A DNA stretch of 64,000 bases from Singulisphaera acidiphila DSM 18658 (GCF_000242455.2 NC_019892.1:186001-250000), one strand, 5' to 3'; counted from the first letter of the stretch, positions 28,609 to 38,527 are shown. Notes: generated by a model from the letters alone, not told the origin. Program-made: numbers and translations.

Positions 28609-28818
28609 GTGTCGAAGAAGTGGTTACATCGCGATCGAAAGTACTGTCGGCTTTTCTCGCAGCTCATTGCGGTTCATCTCCGATTGCTGAAGAATGGGCC
28701 TTGCTGGTCACACGGCGTATTGCCGCCGGGGGCAGATCAGTTCCCTCTTTGTTCTGTTTGAATGTCATGTCAGACCCATCGGTGACCCCTCCACCGGACT
28801 TGGGACGGAGACGCATTG

Positions 28819-29757
28819 ATGAATCGCGTTTATACGTTCCGCGTGGCGGCTAGCCTGGCCGTTGTTGTCCTGTCGGCGGTGGCGCCGTTCTCGAGGGCTC
28901 GAGCGCAAGCCCCCGGGAGAGATCAAGGGGCTTCAGGGCAGACCGAGAGCCTGGCCGGCCTGGCACGTACGATGGGCTCGGGGCCTCAAGCCCCCATTAC
29001 GATCCTCATGGCGCCTGCGGTTCAGCGGGAGCTGAAGCTTACCGATGCTCAGAAGCACAAGATCTTCGGCCTCTCCGTCTCCGCGACCCAGAAACAGCGC
29101 GATCAATTCCAATCGATTTTCCTCGGGGGAGACGGCGCGGGAGGGATGAATAATCCCCAGGGGATGCTGGCCGCCCGCGACGGCCTGCGGCGGGAGAACG
29201 ATCAGGCGATCAGCCGGATTCTCGAGGACAGCCAGAAGGAACGGTTCAACCAGATCGTCCTCCGCACCGAGGGGCCTTTGGCCGTCGCCCGGCCGGACGT
29301 TGCCGCCAAGCTCGGGCTGAAAGACACCCAGCGCCAGTATGTGCAGTCGATCATGACGCAGATGCAGCAGAACCAGTTCCTCTTGTTCGCGAGAATGCGT
29401 CAAGGGGCCGCGATGGGCCAGGTGGGCCCTGGCCAGGCCGCCCAGCTCCGCCAGATGATGGAGAAGGCTCGTGACGGCGCCGTTCAGCAGTTGAGCAAGG
29501 TGATCGACGCCAAGCAGAAGGCCGCCTTCAACAAGATGCTCGGCGAGCCCTTCGACCTCGCGAAGCTCGACCCCGATGCCACTCCGAAGGCCGATGCCGA
29601 CCCCGAGGCTCCGGCTGCCTCCACCCCGAAGCCGAGCCAGGACCCGGTAACTGCCGAGGCCAGCGCCGACGAAGCTTCGACGTCCGAGAAGGCCGCCAAG
29701 AGTTCCCCCCGCTCCGCCCGGAAGAAAGGGCGTTCCAAGGCGAAGACTACCCAATGA
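28819..29757 (+). CDS. Secreted Spy/LTxxQ-like helical protein
   Basis: 312 residues with a signal peptide (TFRVAASLAVVVLSAVAPFSRARAQ). The mature part is helical and Gln/Met/Arg-rich: LKLTDAQKHKIFGLSVSATQKQRDQF echoes the LTxxQ repeat of Spy/CpxP periplasmic proteins, repeated as LGLKDTQRQYVQSIMTQMQQNQ. The C-terminal 70 residues are a low-complexity Pro/Ala/Asp/Lys tail. Likely a periplasmic stress or chaperone-like protein; the distance from true Spy leaves this open. ATG 28819 follows GGAG; a TTG three bases earlier is in frame. Confidence 0.75.
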   Translation: MNRVYTFRVAASLAVVVLSAVAPFSRARAQAPGRDQGASGQTESLAGLARTMGSGPQAPITILMAPAVQRELKLTDAQKHKIFGLSVSATQKQRDQFQSIFLGGDGAGGMNNPQGMLAARDGLRRENDQAISRILEDSQKERFNQIVLRTEGPLAVARPDVAAKLGLKDTQRQYVQSIMTQMQQNQFLLFARMRQGAAMGQVGPGQAAQLRQMMEKARDGAVQQLSKVIDAKQKAAFNKMLGEPFDLAKLDPDATPKADADPEAPAASTPKPSQDPVTAEASADEASTSEKAAKSSPRSARKKGRSKAKTTQ

Positions 29758-29775
29758 TCGAGACTTTCTGATTGA

Positions 29776-29793
29776 CCGACGATCCATCGTCGG
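29776..29793 (+). terminator. Terminator after the LTxxQ-like gene
   Basis: CCGACGA-TCCA-TCGTCGG (29776-29793), a perfect 7-bp stem, followed by GCCTTTCTT. It begins 19 bases after the stop codon. Confidence 0.75.
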
Positions 29794-29801
29794 GCCTTTC
29801 T

Positions 29802-29832
29802 TCAGGCGAGCCCACGCTTTCCGCTCGCCTGA
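29802..29832. terminator. Second hairpin in the same gap
   Basis: TCAGGCGAGC (29802-29811) and GCTCGCCTGA (29823-29832) form a perfect 10-bp stem with an 11-base loop. It could be a back-up terminator or a processing site ahead of argH; no T-run follows on the plus strand. Confidence 0.5.
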
Positions 29833-29981
29833 TGCGACCGGCAAGGAATGGCCGGCCATTGCCCTTCACTTCCCCCAAGCCCGTACCCTCTCTGGTTGAC
29901 ACTCCGTGTCACGCTGCCTACGATGGAGTTGTTTTGTGCTGTGATATTGCGCATTGCGGGACGGTTGAGAGGTGATGACGG

Positions 29982-31376
29982 GTGGCCAGCAAACCTTGGG
30001 GCGGACGCTTCGGCGAGAAAACGGATCGTCGCGTCGAACAGTTCACGGAATCGATCTCCTTTGATCGTCGACTCTTCGAGCACGACATCAGGGCCTCGAT
30101 CGCGCACGCCGAGATGCTGGCTCATGTTGGTTTGATCACTCACGATGAGTGCCAGCAAATTGTGCGGGGTCTGTCGGATATCCGGGCTGAGATCGAGGCG
30201 GACCAGTTCGAGTTCGTCCTCGAACGTGAGGACGTGCATATGCACGTTGAGGCTGCCTTGATCGATCGGCTCGGGGATGTGGGGCGCAAGCTGCACACGG
30301 CCCGGAGCCGCAACGACCAGGTTGCCACTGATGTCAAGCTCTGGGTTCGCGACGGGTTGGACCGGATCGGCGCGCGGCTGACCGATCTCCAGCGCGCCCT
30401 GGTGGACGCGGCCGAGCGGCACCGCGAGGTGATCTTGCCCGGTTACACCCACCTCCAGCGCGCCCAGCCGGTGCTCGCCCCGCACTATTTCCTCGCCTAC
30501 GTCGAGAAGTTCGCCCGCGACCGCGACCGGCTGACCGACACGCGCAGGCGGCTCAATGTCTTGCCCCTGGGGGCCGCCGCCTTGGCCGGCACAACTCTGC
30601 CGATCGACCGCGACCACGTCGCCAAGGCGCTCGGGTTCGAGGGGGTGGCGGCCAACAGCATGGACGTCTCCAGCGACCGTGACTTTGCCCTGGAGTCGGT
30701 CTTCGACCTGACGATGATTGCCGAGCACCTCTCGGGCTGGGCGGAGGAGTGGGTTCTTTGGAGCACCCAGGAGTTCTCGTTCCTGGCCTTGCCCGACGCG
30801 ATCTGCACCGGCAGCAGCATCATGCCCCAGAAGAAGAACCCCGACGTCCTCGAGCTGATTCGCGGGCGGACTGCCCGGGTCATCGGTGCGCTCAACACCC
30901 TGCTCGTGCTCATCAAGGGGCTGCCGCTCGCTTACAATCGCGACCTCCAAGAGGATAAGGAACCGATCTTCGACGCGTTCGACACGGTCGAGGCCTGCCT
31001 TGAACTGGCGGCCGTTGTCGTCGCAGGGGCGACTCTTCGCGCGGACCGGATCGCCGAGCGGCTCGACGAAGGCTTCCTCGACGCCACCACGCTCATGGAA
31101 TACCTGATCAGCCAAGGGGTTCCCCAGCGTTCCGCGCACGAGGTCATCGGCCACCTGGTCAGCCTCTGCGAACAAAAAGGGTGCCGCCGCCTGGTCGACC
31201 TGCCCGATGACGATTTCGCCAAGGCCCACCCGAACCTCGGGCCCGGGGTCAAAAGCGTGCTGGGGGTCGCCAACGCCGTCAAGGCGTTCCGGTCCCACGG
31301 CTCAACCGCACCCGACCAGGTCGAGAAACAACTGGCCGCCTGGAAGACTCGGCTCTTGCCCTCGTCCGGATCCTGA
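29982..31376 (+). CDS. argH: Argininosuccinate lyase
   Basis: 464 residues, normal for ArgH. GTG start at 29982 with GAGAGGTGA upstream gives the standard N-terminus MASKPWGGRF. Family landmarks: EDVHMHVE, TARSRNDQVATD, GYTHLQRAQPV, and the lyase signature GSSIMPQKKNPDV, whose Ser is the catalytic acid/base. It splits argininosuccinate into arginine and fumarate, the last step of arginine synthesis, as a cytoplasmic tetramer. The following gene is a decayed lysA. Confidence 0.97.
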   Translation: MASKPWGGRFGEKTDRRVEQFTESISFDRRLFEHDIRASIAHAEMLAHVGLITHDECQQIVRGLSDIRAEIEADQFEFVLEREDVHMHVEAALIDRLGDVGRKLHTARSRNDQVATDVKLWVRDGLDRIGARLTDLQRALVDAAERHREVILPGYTHLQRAQPVLAPHYFLAYVEKFARDRDRLTDTRRRLNVLPLGAAALAGTTLPIDRDHVAKALGFEGVAANSMDVSSDRDFALESVFDLTMIAEHLSGWAEEWVLWSTQEFSFLALPDAICTGSSIMPQKKNPDVLELIRGRTARVIGALNTLLVLIKGLPLAYNRDLQEDKEPIFDAFDTVEACLELAAVVVAGATLRADRIAERLDEGFLDATTLMEYLISQGVPQRSAHEVIGHLVSLCEQKGCRRLVDLPDDDFAKAHPNLGPGVKSVLGVANAVKAFRSHGSTAPDQVEKQLAAWKTRLLPSSGS

Positions 31377-31381
31377 GCGTC

Positions 31382-32112
31382 ACGATGATCGGCATGCACA
31401 TGCACATCGGCTCGCAGATCAAGACCACCAATCCTTGCCACGACGCGGTGGTCCAAGGGAAAGGGGGCGAGATCGTCGCCCGGTTGCGCAAGATGGGCGG
31501 TTCGGTTGCGTGGTGCGACATGGGAGGCGGGTTCGCGATCAACGACCGAGGCCACCAGACGCGACCGATCGCCGAGTTCGCCAAGCGGATTTTGCCCGGG
31601 ATTCAAGCCAAAGGCTGTCGTTTCGCGATGGATCCGGGGCGGGTGCTCGCCGGTAACGCCGGCATCCTGGCCAGTCGTGTGTTATATACCAAGCAGTCGG
31701 GAGAGAAGCGGTTCCTGATCCAGGACGCCGCGATGAATGACCTGATCCGGCCGGCGCTCTCCGCATCGTTCCCCCGGGTCGGGCCCGTCACGGTCCCTGT
31801 CGGTCGGCCTGCCCGCCCCTCTCGACGACTCCGAGGCCGCGATCGCGGGGACCGAGCCCTGGGACGTGGTCGGACCTGGACCCATGTCTTGCGAGAGCGG
31901 AGACCTCCTGGCCAAAGACTGTGCCTTTTGCCCTGCCCCGGCTCGACCGGGACGATCTGCTGGCGGCCTTCTCGGCAGGCGCCTTTGGCATGGTCATGGC
32001 CTCCAACGACAACACGCGCTACCGAGATCCTCGTCGATGGGGTGGCCGTCCGCCTGGCCCGCCGCCGTGAAACCGATGGAGGATCTGGTTCTTCAGGAGC
32101 GCCTGTGAACTC
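31382..32112 (+). pseudogene. lysA: Truncated, frameshifted diaminopimelate decarboxylase (lysA remnant)
   Basis: The sequence begins abruptly with GMHMHIGSQIKTTNP, a mid-protein LysA motif, followed by VAWCDMGGGFAI, MDPGRVLAGNAGILASRVLYTK and GEKRFLIQDAAMNDLIRPAL, all collinear with LysA. The N-terminal third with the PLP-binding lysine is absent. After about residue 130 the frame breaks: WDVVGP...CESGDLLAKDC occurs in another frame, and DDLLAAFSAGAFGMVMAS and EILVDGVAVRLARRRET occupy yet others. So it has lost its start and carries several frameshifts. It lies 5 bases after argH. An intact lysA should exist elsewhere in the genome. Confidence 0.9.
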
Positions 32113-32169
32113 GAACGTGTTGTGAACCCGACCGTCCCGTTGGCCCCGAAGCAGAGCGGACTCGACCCC

Positions 32170-34491
32170 ATGTGCCGAAACTCGTCTTTCCGCGATCGCC
32201 TGGCGATCTCGTGCGTGGTGGCCTGCCTGGCGGCGGGAGCATCGCTCCTCCCCGGGTTCGTCGCCGACGCAAGGGGGCAAGTCCCCGGCCCCGAGACCTT
32301 CGCTAAGGAGCCGCAGACTCCGATCGAGCTCTGGGAGGCGGCCGACTACTTGCTCCGGACCGGCCAGGCCCAGCAGGCGGTCCCGTATCTCAATAAGTTC
32401 ATGAAGTCCAAGCCCGACGACGCGGTCCTGCTCCAGATTCGCGACCGCTACGGCGTCGGGTCGGTCCTTCGGCTGGACAACTATCCCGAGACGCGGGCCC
32501 TGGCCCGTCCCCTCTCCTCCTTGCTGGCTGCCGCCTCGTTGCGGAGCTCGACCCGGGCCGATCGGATTCAGCGGTTCGTCAATGCCTTGACGAAGAGCTC
32601 TGAGGAGCAGGAGTATGCCGTTGAGCGGCTCCGCGAGGCCGGTCCTTACGCGGTTCCCTACCTGGTGCAGGCCCTGGACCGGGCGAACCTCCCCGCCGAG
32701 GACCGGGCACTGATCGCCTATAACATGGGGCGGCTCGACCGTTCCGCGGTCCCCCCTTTGATTGCGGTCCTCGAGAGCGCGGACGGGCGGCTGGCGGCCG
32801 ATGCGGCCAACGCCCTCGGCATGATCGGTGACGTGCGAGCGGTTCCGCCTTTGACGCCCCTGGCTGCGTCGACCGAGGCAGGATCGCCCGCCCGCGCCGA
32901 GGCTCGCCGCGCCATCGCACGTTTGACGGGCCGTTCGTTCGAGGCCCAGCCCCGCTCCCCCGTTCGGGTTCTGACTGACGAGGCGCAGAAGTACCACCAT
33001 CACGCCTTCCTGTTCCCTGGCGATACGGCCCTGCTCTGGGAATGGGACGCGGCTCAGAAGGTCCCTGTTCCTCGTCAGATCCCCCGGAGCGAGGCCGAAG
33101 CCTACTTCGGACAGCGACTGGCGCGTGAGGCGCTCAAACTCAATCCGGCCGATGGGCCCGCCCAGGTCGTCCTGGTGAGCCAGGCCCTGGAGAAAGCGGT
33201 CGAGAACGTGGGCCTCAAGGCCGTGACGACCACTGACCCCACGGGCGCTTTCGCCTCGGCTCTGGCCGCCGGGCCGAGCGTGTTGGGGCAGGTCCTTCAG
33301 ACGGCGATCACCGACGGTAAGACGGACCTGGCTGCGGTTGCGGCGACGGCCCTGGGGCAGATTACCGACCGTGACGTTCTGACGTCAGGTCCTCGGGTCC
33401 ACCCTCTGGTCGAGGCACTCTCGTCGTCGGGTCGTCGGGCTCAATTTGCCGCCGCGCGGGCTTTGGTCCAGCTCGAACCGCGCCGGCCGTTCGCCGGCTC
33501 GAGCCAGGTCGTGCCGATCCTGGCTCGGTTCGTGGCCAGCCAGCCCACGCCTCGGGCGGTCGTCATCGATGGCAACTTGGATCGTGGCAACCTGCTCGCC
33601 TCCCATCTCAAAGCCCTCGGCTACGAGCCGGATGTGGCCCGAGCCGGCGCGGAAGGCTTTCAGGCCGCGTCTGAGGGGGCCGACGTCGAGCTGATCCTGA
33701 TCGACTCGCACCAGACCGGTGGACCCTGGCGACTCGTCGATATCCTGGCAAATCTGCGTGCCGATGCGCGGACGGCGGGCATTCCGGTCTACGTGGTGGG
33801 CCCGCTCAACCAACAGGTCGCGCTCGATCCGATGTTCAGGAACTACCCGGGGGTGAAGTTCCTGGTCACTCCGACCAGCCCGGCGATTCTCGAGCGGCAG
33901 CTCGGGGGCCGTCCGTCGGAGTTCTCGCCTGAGGAGCGGACCGCCTACGCTCGTGAAGCCGCCTCGCTTCTGGCCCAGGTCGCGTCGCAGCCGGGCAGCC
34001 CGTTCGAGGCCGACTTGAGGCAAGCCGAGAGCGCTCTGTCCGTCGCCTTGAACGCCCCGACGGCCGACCTGGCCGCCTCGTCCGCCTTGGGGGACGTGCC
34101 TGACGCCGGGGCTCAGCGCGGTCTTGCCGATATCGTCCTCAACGTCTCGAAGCCCATCGCGCTTCGCCTTTCATCGGCCCGGCAACTCGCCCGGAGCATC
34201 CAGCGGTTCGGACCGCTTGTGGCGGCCGACCAGGAAGCCAAGCTTCTGGCCGCGCTCGACCAGGAGCGCGAACCCGCCTTACGGATCGCCTTGGCCACGC
34301 TCATTGGCACCCTTCATCCCAAGTCGGCCCAGGCGGGCTCGCGTCTCCAGCAAGGGAGCGCTCTTCCCACGGCCCCTGTCCAGGCGACCCCGGCTCCAGA
34401 ATCGGTCCCCTCTCCGCCGACTCCGGAACCCGCCGAGCCCGCGCCTGCTCCCGCCGATGAGGTCCCGCCTCCGGCGGATGCCAAGCCGTGA
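32170..34491 (+). CDS. Secreted HEAT-repeat protein with receiver-like domain
   Basis: 773 residues from ATG 32170 (signal: AISCVVACLAAGASLLPGF). A GTG start at 32122 would bury the signal and overlap the lysA remnant. TPR-like start (ELWEAADYLLRTGQAQQAV), then HEAT repeats at about 150-260 (GPYAVPYLVQALDR, SAVPPLIAVLES, RAVPPLTPLAAS) and again around 330-450. At about 460-580 a receiver-like fold appears: RAVVIDGNLDRGNLLASHL, VELILIDSHQTGG, IPVYVVGPLN. A final helical block precedes a Pro/Ala-rich tail. The conserved receiver lysine is not evident. With export, this domain cannot be phosphorylated from a cytoplasmic kinase, so it is probably a binding module. Function unknown. Confidence 0.82.
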   Translation: MCRNSSFRDRLAISCVVACLAAGASLLPGFVADARGQVPGPETFAKEPQTPIELWEAADYLLRTGQAQQAVPYLNKFMKSKPDDAVLLQIRDRYGVGSVLRLDNYPETRALARPLSSLLAAASLRSSTRADRIQRFVNALTKSSEEQEYAVERLREAGPYAVPYLVQALDRANLPAEDRALIAYNMGRLDRSAVPPLIAVLESADGRLAADAANALGMIGDVRAVPPLTPLAASTEAGSPARAEARRAIARLTGRSFEAQPRSPVRVLTDEAQKYHHHAFLFPGDTALLWEWDAAQKVPVPRQIPRSEAEAYFGQRLAREALKLNPADGPAQVVLVSQALEKAVENVGLKAVTTTDPTGAFASALAAGPSVLGQVLQTAITDGKTDLAAVAATALGQITDRDVLTSGPRVHPLVEALSSSGRRAQFAAARALVQLEPRRPFAGSSQVVPILARFVASQPTPRAVVIDGNLDRGNLLASHLKALGYEPDVARAGAEGFQAASEGADVELILIDSHQTGGPWRLVDILANLRADARTAGIPVYVVGPLNQQVALDPMFRNYPGVKFLVTPTSPAILERQLGGRPSEFSPEERTAYAREAASLLAQVASQPGSPFEADLRQAESALSVALNAPTADLAASSALGDVPDAGAQRGLADIVLNVSKPIALRLSSARQLARSIQRFGPLVAADQEAKLLAALDQEREPALRIALATLIGTLHPKSAQAGSRLQQGSALPTAPVQATPAPESVPSPPTPEPAEPAPAPADEVPPPADAKP

Positions 34492-34664
34492 TGTGACTCA
34501 GGACCCGAACCGATCTTCTGCCTTGCAAAGTGCCGAGGAATCGACGGATTGCTTGAACGGAACAATTGATCGAAGGAGAGGAGGGGTCCGGCCGGCCCGA
34601 AGGGCGAGCGAAGCGCTTCGCCTGTCCGAGGTGTCTGCCGGCCCTTTTGGAAGGACGCGCGGTG

Positions 34665-35801
34665 ATGGCCACCCCTTATGATCGCTCCCCACCTCGCCCG
34701 GGAGGAGATACTCCTCTGCCGGGCGTGATCGGTTCGAGCCCGGCAATGCTCGAGGTCTTCCGGACCACCCGGCAAGTCGCTCCCTCGCGCGCTTGTGTGT
34801 TGATCGTTGGCGAGACCGGGACCGGTAAGGAACTGATCGCCCGCGCCATCCACGATCTTAGCCCGAGATACTCCGGCCCCTACATTCGCGTCAACTGCGG
34901 GGCCCTGACCGAGAGCCTGCTCGAGAGCGAGCTGTTCGGTCACGTCAAGGGCTCGTTCACGGGGGCTGTGGACAACCGAACCGGCCGATTTGAAGCTGCG
35001 CACACCGGCAGCATCTTCCTCGACGAGATCAACAGCACCTCTCCCAAGCTGCAAGTCAAGCTGCTCCGCGTCCTCCAGGAGGGTGAGTTCGAGCGGGTCG
35101 GCGACACGAACACCAAGAAGGTCGACACCCGGATCATCGCGGCGACCAACCGCGACCTGCTCGACGAGATCGACTCCGGTCGGTTCCGTGAAGACTTGTA
35201 TTACCGACTCAACGTCGTGCCGATCTACCTGCCCGCGTTGCGCGAGCGCCGGGACGATATCGGCTCATTGGTCGAATCGTTCCTGAAGCGGTACGCCGAT
35301 CAGAATCGCCGCGACGTGCGCCGGGTCCACCCCGAGGCGATGCGCCTGCTCCGCGATCACGACTGGCCGGGCAACGTTCGCGAGCTTCAGAACTACGTCG
35401 AACGCGCCGTGATTCTGGGCGAAGGTCCTGAGCTGACCGTCGAGCATCTGCCCCCTCAATTGCGCGGGGTCGCGGCCCCGCGCCCGATCCGGTCGCGCGG
35501 GGGCGACCTCACCGCCATGACCTCCGAACTGGTCCGCCAGGGGGTCCGCGCGGCCGGCCCGCAGGCCAACGACCTTCACAAACGGATCGTCGATCAGGTC
35601 GAGCGCGAGCTGATCCAGCAGGTCCTCCAGTCCTGTGAGCGGGTTCAGATCAAGGCCGCCGCCCGCCTGGGCATCAATCGAAACACATTGCACAAGAAGC
35701 TAGCGCAATACCGAATCGACGGCGACGAAAACAGCGTCGGCAACGGCGACGGTCACGGCCCTGACGGCTCGGACGCGTCCTCGGCCGGTGACGAGGAGTA
35801 A
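34665..35801 (+). CDS. Sigma-54-dependent transcriptional activator
   Basis: 378 residues from ATG 34665, with GGAAGG ten bases upstream; an earlier in-frame start at 34566 adds only 33 residues. AAA+ domain: Walker A GETGTGKE (49-56), the sigma-54 contact loop as GSFTGA (96-101, a Ser variant of GAFTGA), Walker B GSIFLDEI (about 115-122), and [18 protein letters not shown] Fis-type helix-turn-helix closes the protein ([18 protein letters not shown]). There is no N-terminal receiver, PAS or GAF domain, so its activity must be controlled by another protein or by expression. It is followed 7 bases later by the methyltransferase gene. Confidence 0.93.
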   Translation: MATPYDRSPPRPGGDTPLPGVIGSSPAMLEVFRTTRQVAPSRACVLIVGETGTGKELIARAIHDLSPRYSGPYIRVNCGALTESLLESELFGHVKGSFTGAVDNRTGRFEAAHTGSIFLDEINSTSPKLQVKLLRVLQEGEFERVGDTNTKKVDTRIIAATNRDLLDEIDSGRFREDLYYRLNVVPIYLPALRERRDDIGSLVESFLKRYADQNRRDVRRVHPEAMRLLRDHDWPGNVRELQNYVERAVILGEGPELTVEHLPPQLRGVAAPRPIRSRGGDLTAMTSELVRQGVRAAGPQANDLHKRIVDQVERELIQQVLQSCERVQIKAAARLGINRNTLHKKLAQYRIDGDENSVGNGDGHGPDGSDASSAGDEE

Positions 35802-35808
35802 GCGAATC

Positions 35809-36696
35809 ATGCCCGCGGCCCCCACCCCCAGCCTGGCGCTTGACCGTCTCTACCAAGGGGACTGCCTGGAGAATATCCGGCAGGTCGAGTCGGGGTCGAT
35901 CGACCTTGTGTTCGCCGACCCCCCCTTCAACATCGGCTACGCCTACGACGTCTACGATGACAGCCGCAGCGCCGACCAGTACCTCGCCTGGACCGAGCTT
36001 TGGGCCAAAGAGGTCACGCGGGTCCTCAAGCCGACCGGCACTTTCTGGCTGGCCATCGGCGACGAGTATGCGGCCGAGCTCAAAGTGGCCTTCCACCGTG
36101 GCCAAGGGCTGACGTTGCGGAACTGGGTGATCTGGTACTACACGTTCGGGGTCCACTGCAAGAAGAAGTTCAGCAGAAGCCACGTCCACCTGTTCTACTT
36201 CGTCAAGGACGGCAAGCGTTTCCTGTTCAACGACCATGACATCCGCGTCCCCTCCGCGCGGCAGCTCGTCTACGCCGACGCCCGTGCCGACCCCAAAGGC
36301 CGCGTGCCGGACGATACCTGGATCCTTCGCCCCCAGGACTTGCCCGAAGGTTTCGCCCCCGACAGCGACACCTGGTACGTCCCGCGGGTCTGCGGCACGT
36401 TCAAGGAGCGTGCCGGGTGGCACGGCTGCCAGATGCCTGAGCAACTCCTCGGCCGGATCATCCGCACCTGCTCCAACGAGGGGGATATCGTCCTCGACCC
36501 GTTCGCGGGCAGCGGTACGACGTTGGTTGTGGCCAAGAAGCTTGGTCGTAAGTACCTGGGCTTCGAGCTCTCTCCGGACTATGCGGCCCAGATTGAGAGC
36601 CGTCTCGAAGCCGCCCATGTGGGGCAGCCGCTTGAAGGAGGCGCTGAGCCCCTGGTTGGTGGCAAGGTGGCCCCCGCGCGGGCGAAGCGGGCGTGA
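35809..36696 (+). CDS. DNA methyltransferase, beta-group (D-P-P-F), intact copy
   Basis: 295 residues from ATG 35809, with GAGGAG nine bases upstream; a GTG at 35788 overlaps the preceding gene. Catalytic motif IV is D-P-P-F (37-40) in [14 protein letters not shown] and the AdoMet-binding motif I is FAGSGTT (about 232-238), giving the motif order of beta-class N6-adenine/N4-cytosine DNA methyltransferases. The target-recognition part lies between ([19 protein letters not shown]). No restriction endonuclease is adjacent, so it may be a solitary regulatory methyltransferase. A second, broken copy lies at 39747-40257. Confidence 0.93.
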   Translation: MPAAPTPSLALDRLYQGDCLENIRQVESGSIDLVFADPPFNIGYAYDVYDDSRSADQYLAWTELWAKEVTRVLKPTGTFWLAIGDEYAAELKVAFHRGQGLTLRNWVIWYYTFGVHCKKKFSRSHVHLFYFVKDGKRFLFNDHDIRVPSARQLVYADARADPKGRVPDDTWILRPQDLPEGFAPDSDTWYVPRVCGTFKERAGWHGCQMPEQLLGRIIRTCSNEGDIVLDPFAGSGTTLVVAKKLGRKYLGFELSPDYAAQIESRLEAAHVGQPLEGGAEPLVGGKVAPARAKRA

Positions 36697-36786
36697 CCTG
36701 TGACCGAAGGTCGGCTCTCCCTTCCCTTGATTGGATTGGGATCGAATGGGCTGTCGGTGGAACCGTGGCCCAGAGAGATCCAGACG

Positions 36787-36903
36787 ATGCCTTCTCCCTT
36801 CCCCGGCATGCCCCTCTCTCTGGAAGCTTCGGCGATCTGGCCGGATCTTCATGATGTGTTGGCGAGTGAGATCGGCGACGAACGCGCCGCTCGCCCAGCT
36901 TGA
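36787..36903 (+). pseudogene. DUF4058 5' fragment (first copy, truncated)
   Basis: MPSPFPGMPLSLEASAIW at 36787 matches the first residues of the intact DUF4058 protein at 40340 (MPSPFPGMDPYLEAPAIW). Homology holds through about codon 30 (LHDVLASEIGDE) and then stops; the frame ends at 36903. The region upstream is also homologous to the sequence before the intact gene, so this is the tail of a duplicated methyltransferase-DUF4058 block. A decayed transposase begins exactly where homology ends. Confidence 0.85.
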
Positions 36904-37400
36904 GCACACTTGGCAACTCAAGCATCTCCGCATCCCGACACAAGCGAGCGGCCTCGACGAAACCGGTTCGCTGGGCCGGCTTGAGGAACTCCCTGTTGGC
37001 ATAGCCTCATCGACAGCGATCCACGATCGATGGCCTGGTGCCCTCCCCTGCGACCGGGCTCAGACGCTCATCTCGGCGGCGATCTTCGGCCTGGTCCGAA
37101 AGATCCATTTCGATAGGAGCTGCCGGCAGCTTGGGCATACCCATCTCTCGGGTGGGGATCTGCTCCAGAGTAGGCAAACCGATAGGCCCGCTCTGCCGGT
37201 GGTGAACAACATGGCTGAGGACCACTCCACTGTGGCCATGACGAACTGCGAGTCAGCCGGTCCCGGCTCCCTGGGCCCGTAGCGTTGGGTGGGTGTGTCG
37301 TCGGCCAGGAGACAACGATCCTCGCCTGCATCGACTTGCGGCCGATGCTGTTCAAGGAAGTCTTAATTGGATTGGAACTTTTGGCCGATGCCACCAGCTC
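36880..37400 (-). pseudogene. Decayed DDE transposase (central part, several frameshifts)
   Basis: On the minus strand, reading from about 37360, one frame has CLLADDTPTQRYGP and EPGPADSQFV, matching the D-D-T-P-T-x-R-Y-G-P and P-G-P-A-D segments of planctomycete IS701/IS4-type transposases. Further on, in another frame, GYANREFLKPAQRTGF and RDAEMLELPSVLKLGERR match the D-G-x-Y-A-x-R-x-F-L-K-P and L-P-x-x-x-K-x-G-x-R segments of the same protein. Order and spacing are right, but at least two frameshifts and an in-frame stop are present. It abuts the truncated DUF4058 copy and probably caused that truncation. Confidence 0.6.
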
Positions 37401-38247
37401 ACCACCAACGGGAGACGGTGCATCATCCACGAGCTAAGAGGAATACAATAACGGTATTAATTAACCTGACTATTTGTGACGATGGATAGGTTTGGCCACA
37501 GCGCTGATCCAGGACGTCAATTGCCTACCCCGGTTATCATCGGATGAGCAACCGGGTGGATTGGTTGCTGCGCTGGCTCGATTCCCATCTGTATTGCGAC
37601 CTGCACCTGCACGGCTCGACAGGTGCTGTGGAGCCCGGTGGAGCGGCTCAATGGCGAGCCATATCACCCCGAGTGGCTCCGGAACTTCCTGGCCTCGGCC
37701 TCACTCGTGAGTTATCTAAGGGCTTCCCGCGAATGCGAGATCAGTAGGAATCCTTCTGGTCTTCCTCACGAGAGATGCCTACATATTCGGGATCGCTACG
37801 ACTTTTTCTTGCTTTTTCCGTCCAGCTCGATAAGGTATAGCAATTAAGTAAATCCATCGCGGCCAAAATGTGGGGAAGGTTCGGTCCAAGGTGGACCGCT
37901 TACCTCCTCGGGGCGTACCTGCGTACCAATCGAACCAAGAGCCGTTTGCTCACCCGTGGGCTCGCTCTGGACGGTTGATTCGCCTACGTATCGGCTCGGT
38001 TGCGCGCGGTCCGAGGATGTCGAGGTCGAAATCCCGGCGCGAGAAAGATTTTGGATGACCGTCCAACCTGTCTGCCGGCATCGACATAGCTCCGTGCGCG
38101 GTGACCGAAGCGACGTGAAACAATCAAGTCTTCGCGAGCTTTCTTGCAGCCAATCTCATTTTTTTTCTCGTAATTTCATCCCGTGGGCCGCGTTTGGAGG
38201 TCGAGCCGACCCCCTTGTGACCGGTCCATCCATGGAGTTTTCCGATC
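37401..38247. other. Gap without a supported gene
   Basis: About 850 bases between the transposase remnant and the small lipoprotein gene. Short open frames exist, but none has a recognisable domain or ribosome site. The segment 37445-37870 is AT-richer than its surroundings, which fits degraded inserted DNA. Confidence 0.4.
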
Positions 38248-38460
38248 ATGCCTCTCAAGCTTTTCGTTGGTCTCGCCTTTTTGGGGCTGCTGGGACTCGG
38301 TATTTCCGGATGCTCGGGCTCGTCCGATCCGGTCGCGTCGAGCACTAAGGAATTTACCGTCGCTCCGCAGGCGACGATGACACCGGAGGAGATCGCGAAG
38401 GTTGAGCAGGATGCCATGAAGAAGCAGGCGGAAGCCGACAAGAAGGCCGGAAAACGATAA
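38248..38460 (+). CDS. Small lipoprotein
   Basis: 70 residues. Hydrophobic signal (LFVGLAFLGLLGLG) ending in lipobox G-I-S-G-C22, then a short hydrophilic helix (TPEEIAKVEQDAMKKQAEADKK). It is therefore probably lipid-anchored in the periplasm. It lies upstream of a DUF1559 gene, with a hairpin between them; a comparable small lipoprotein accompanies the DUF1559 gene at 52386. Function unknown. Confidence 0.8.
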   Translation: MPLKLFVGLAFLGLLGLGISGCSGSSDPVASSTKEFTVAPQATMTPEEIAKVEQDAMKKQAEADKKAGKR

Positions 38461-38496
38461 TCATTCTTCCCTGGTGCCCGGCGCTGCCGATCATGG

Positions 38497-38527
38497 CGGC
38501 CGGGCTCCGCTTGCGGTGGCCCGGCCG
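38497..38527 (+). terminator. Hairpin between the small lipoprotein and DUF1559 genes
   Basis: CGGCCGGGC (38497-38505) pairs with GCCCGGCCG (38519-38527), a 9-bp perfect stem with a 13-base loop, 36 bases after the lipoprotein stop; only ATTTC follows, so termination may be partial. Confidence 0.6.

Noticed and set aside
37492..37847. Short plus-strand frames in the 37.5-37.8 kb gap
   Set aside because: No ribosome site, no domain and overlapping alternatives in several frames; likely random in degraded DNA.
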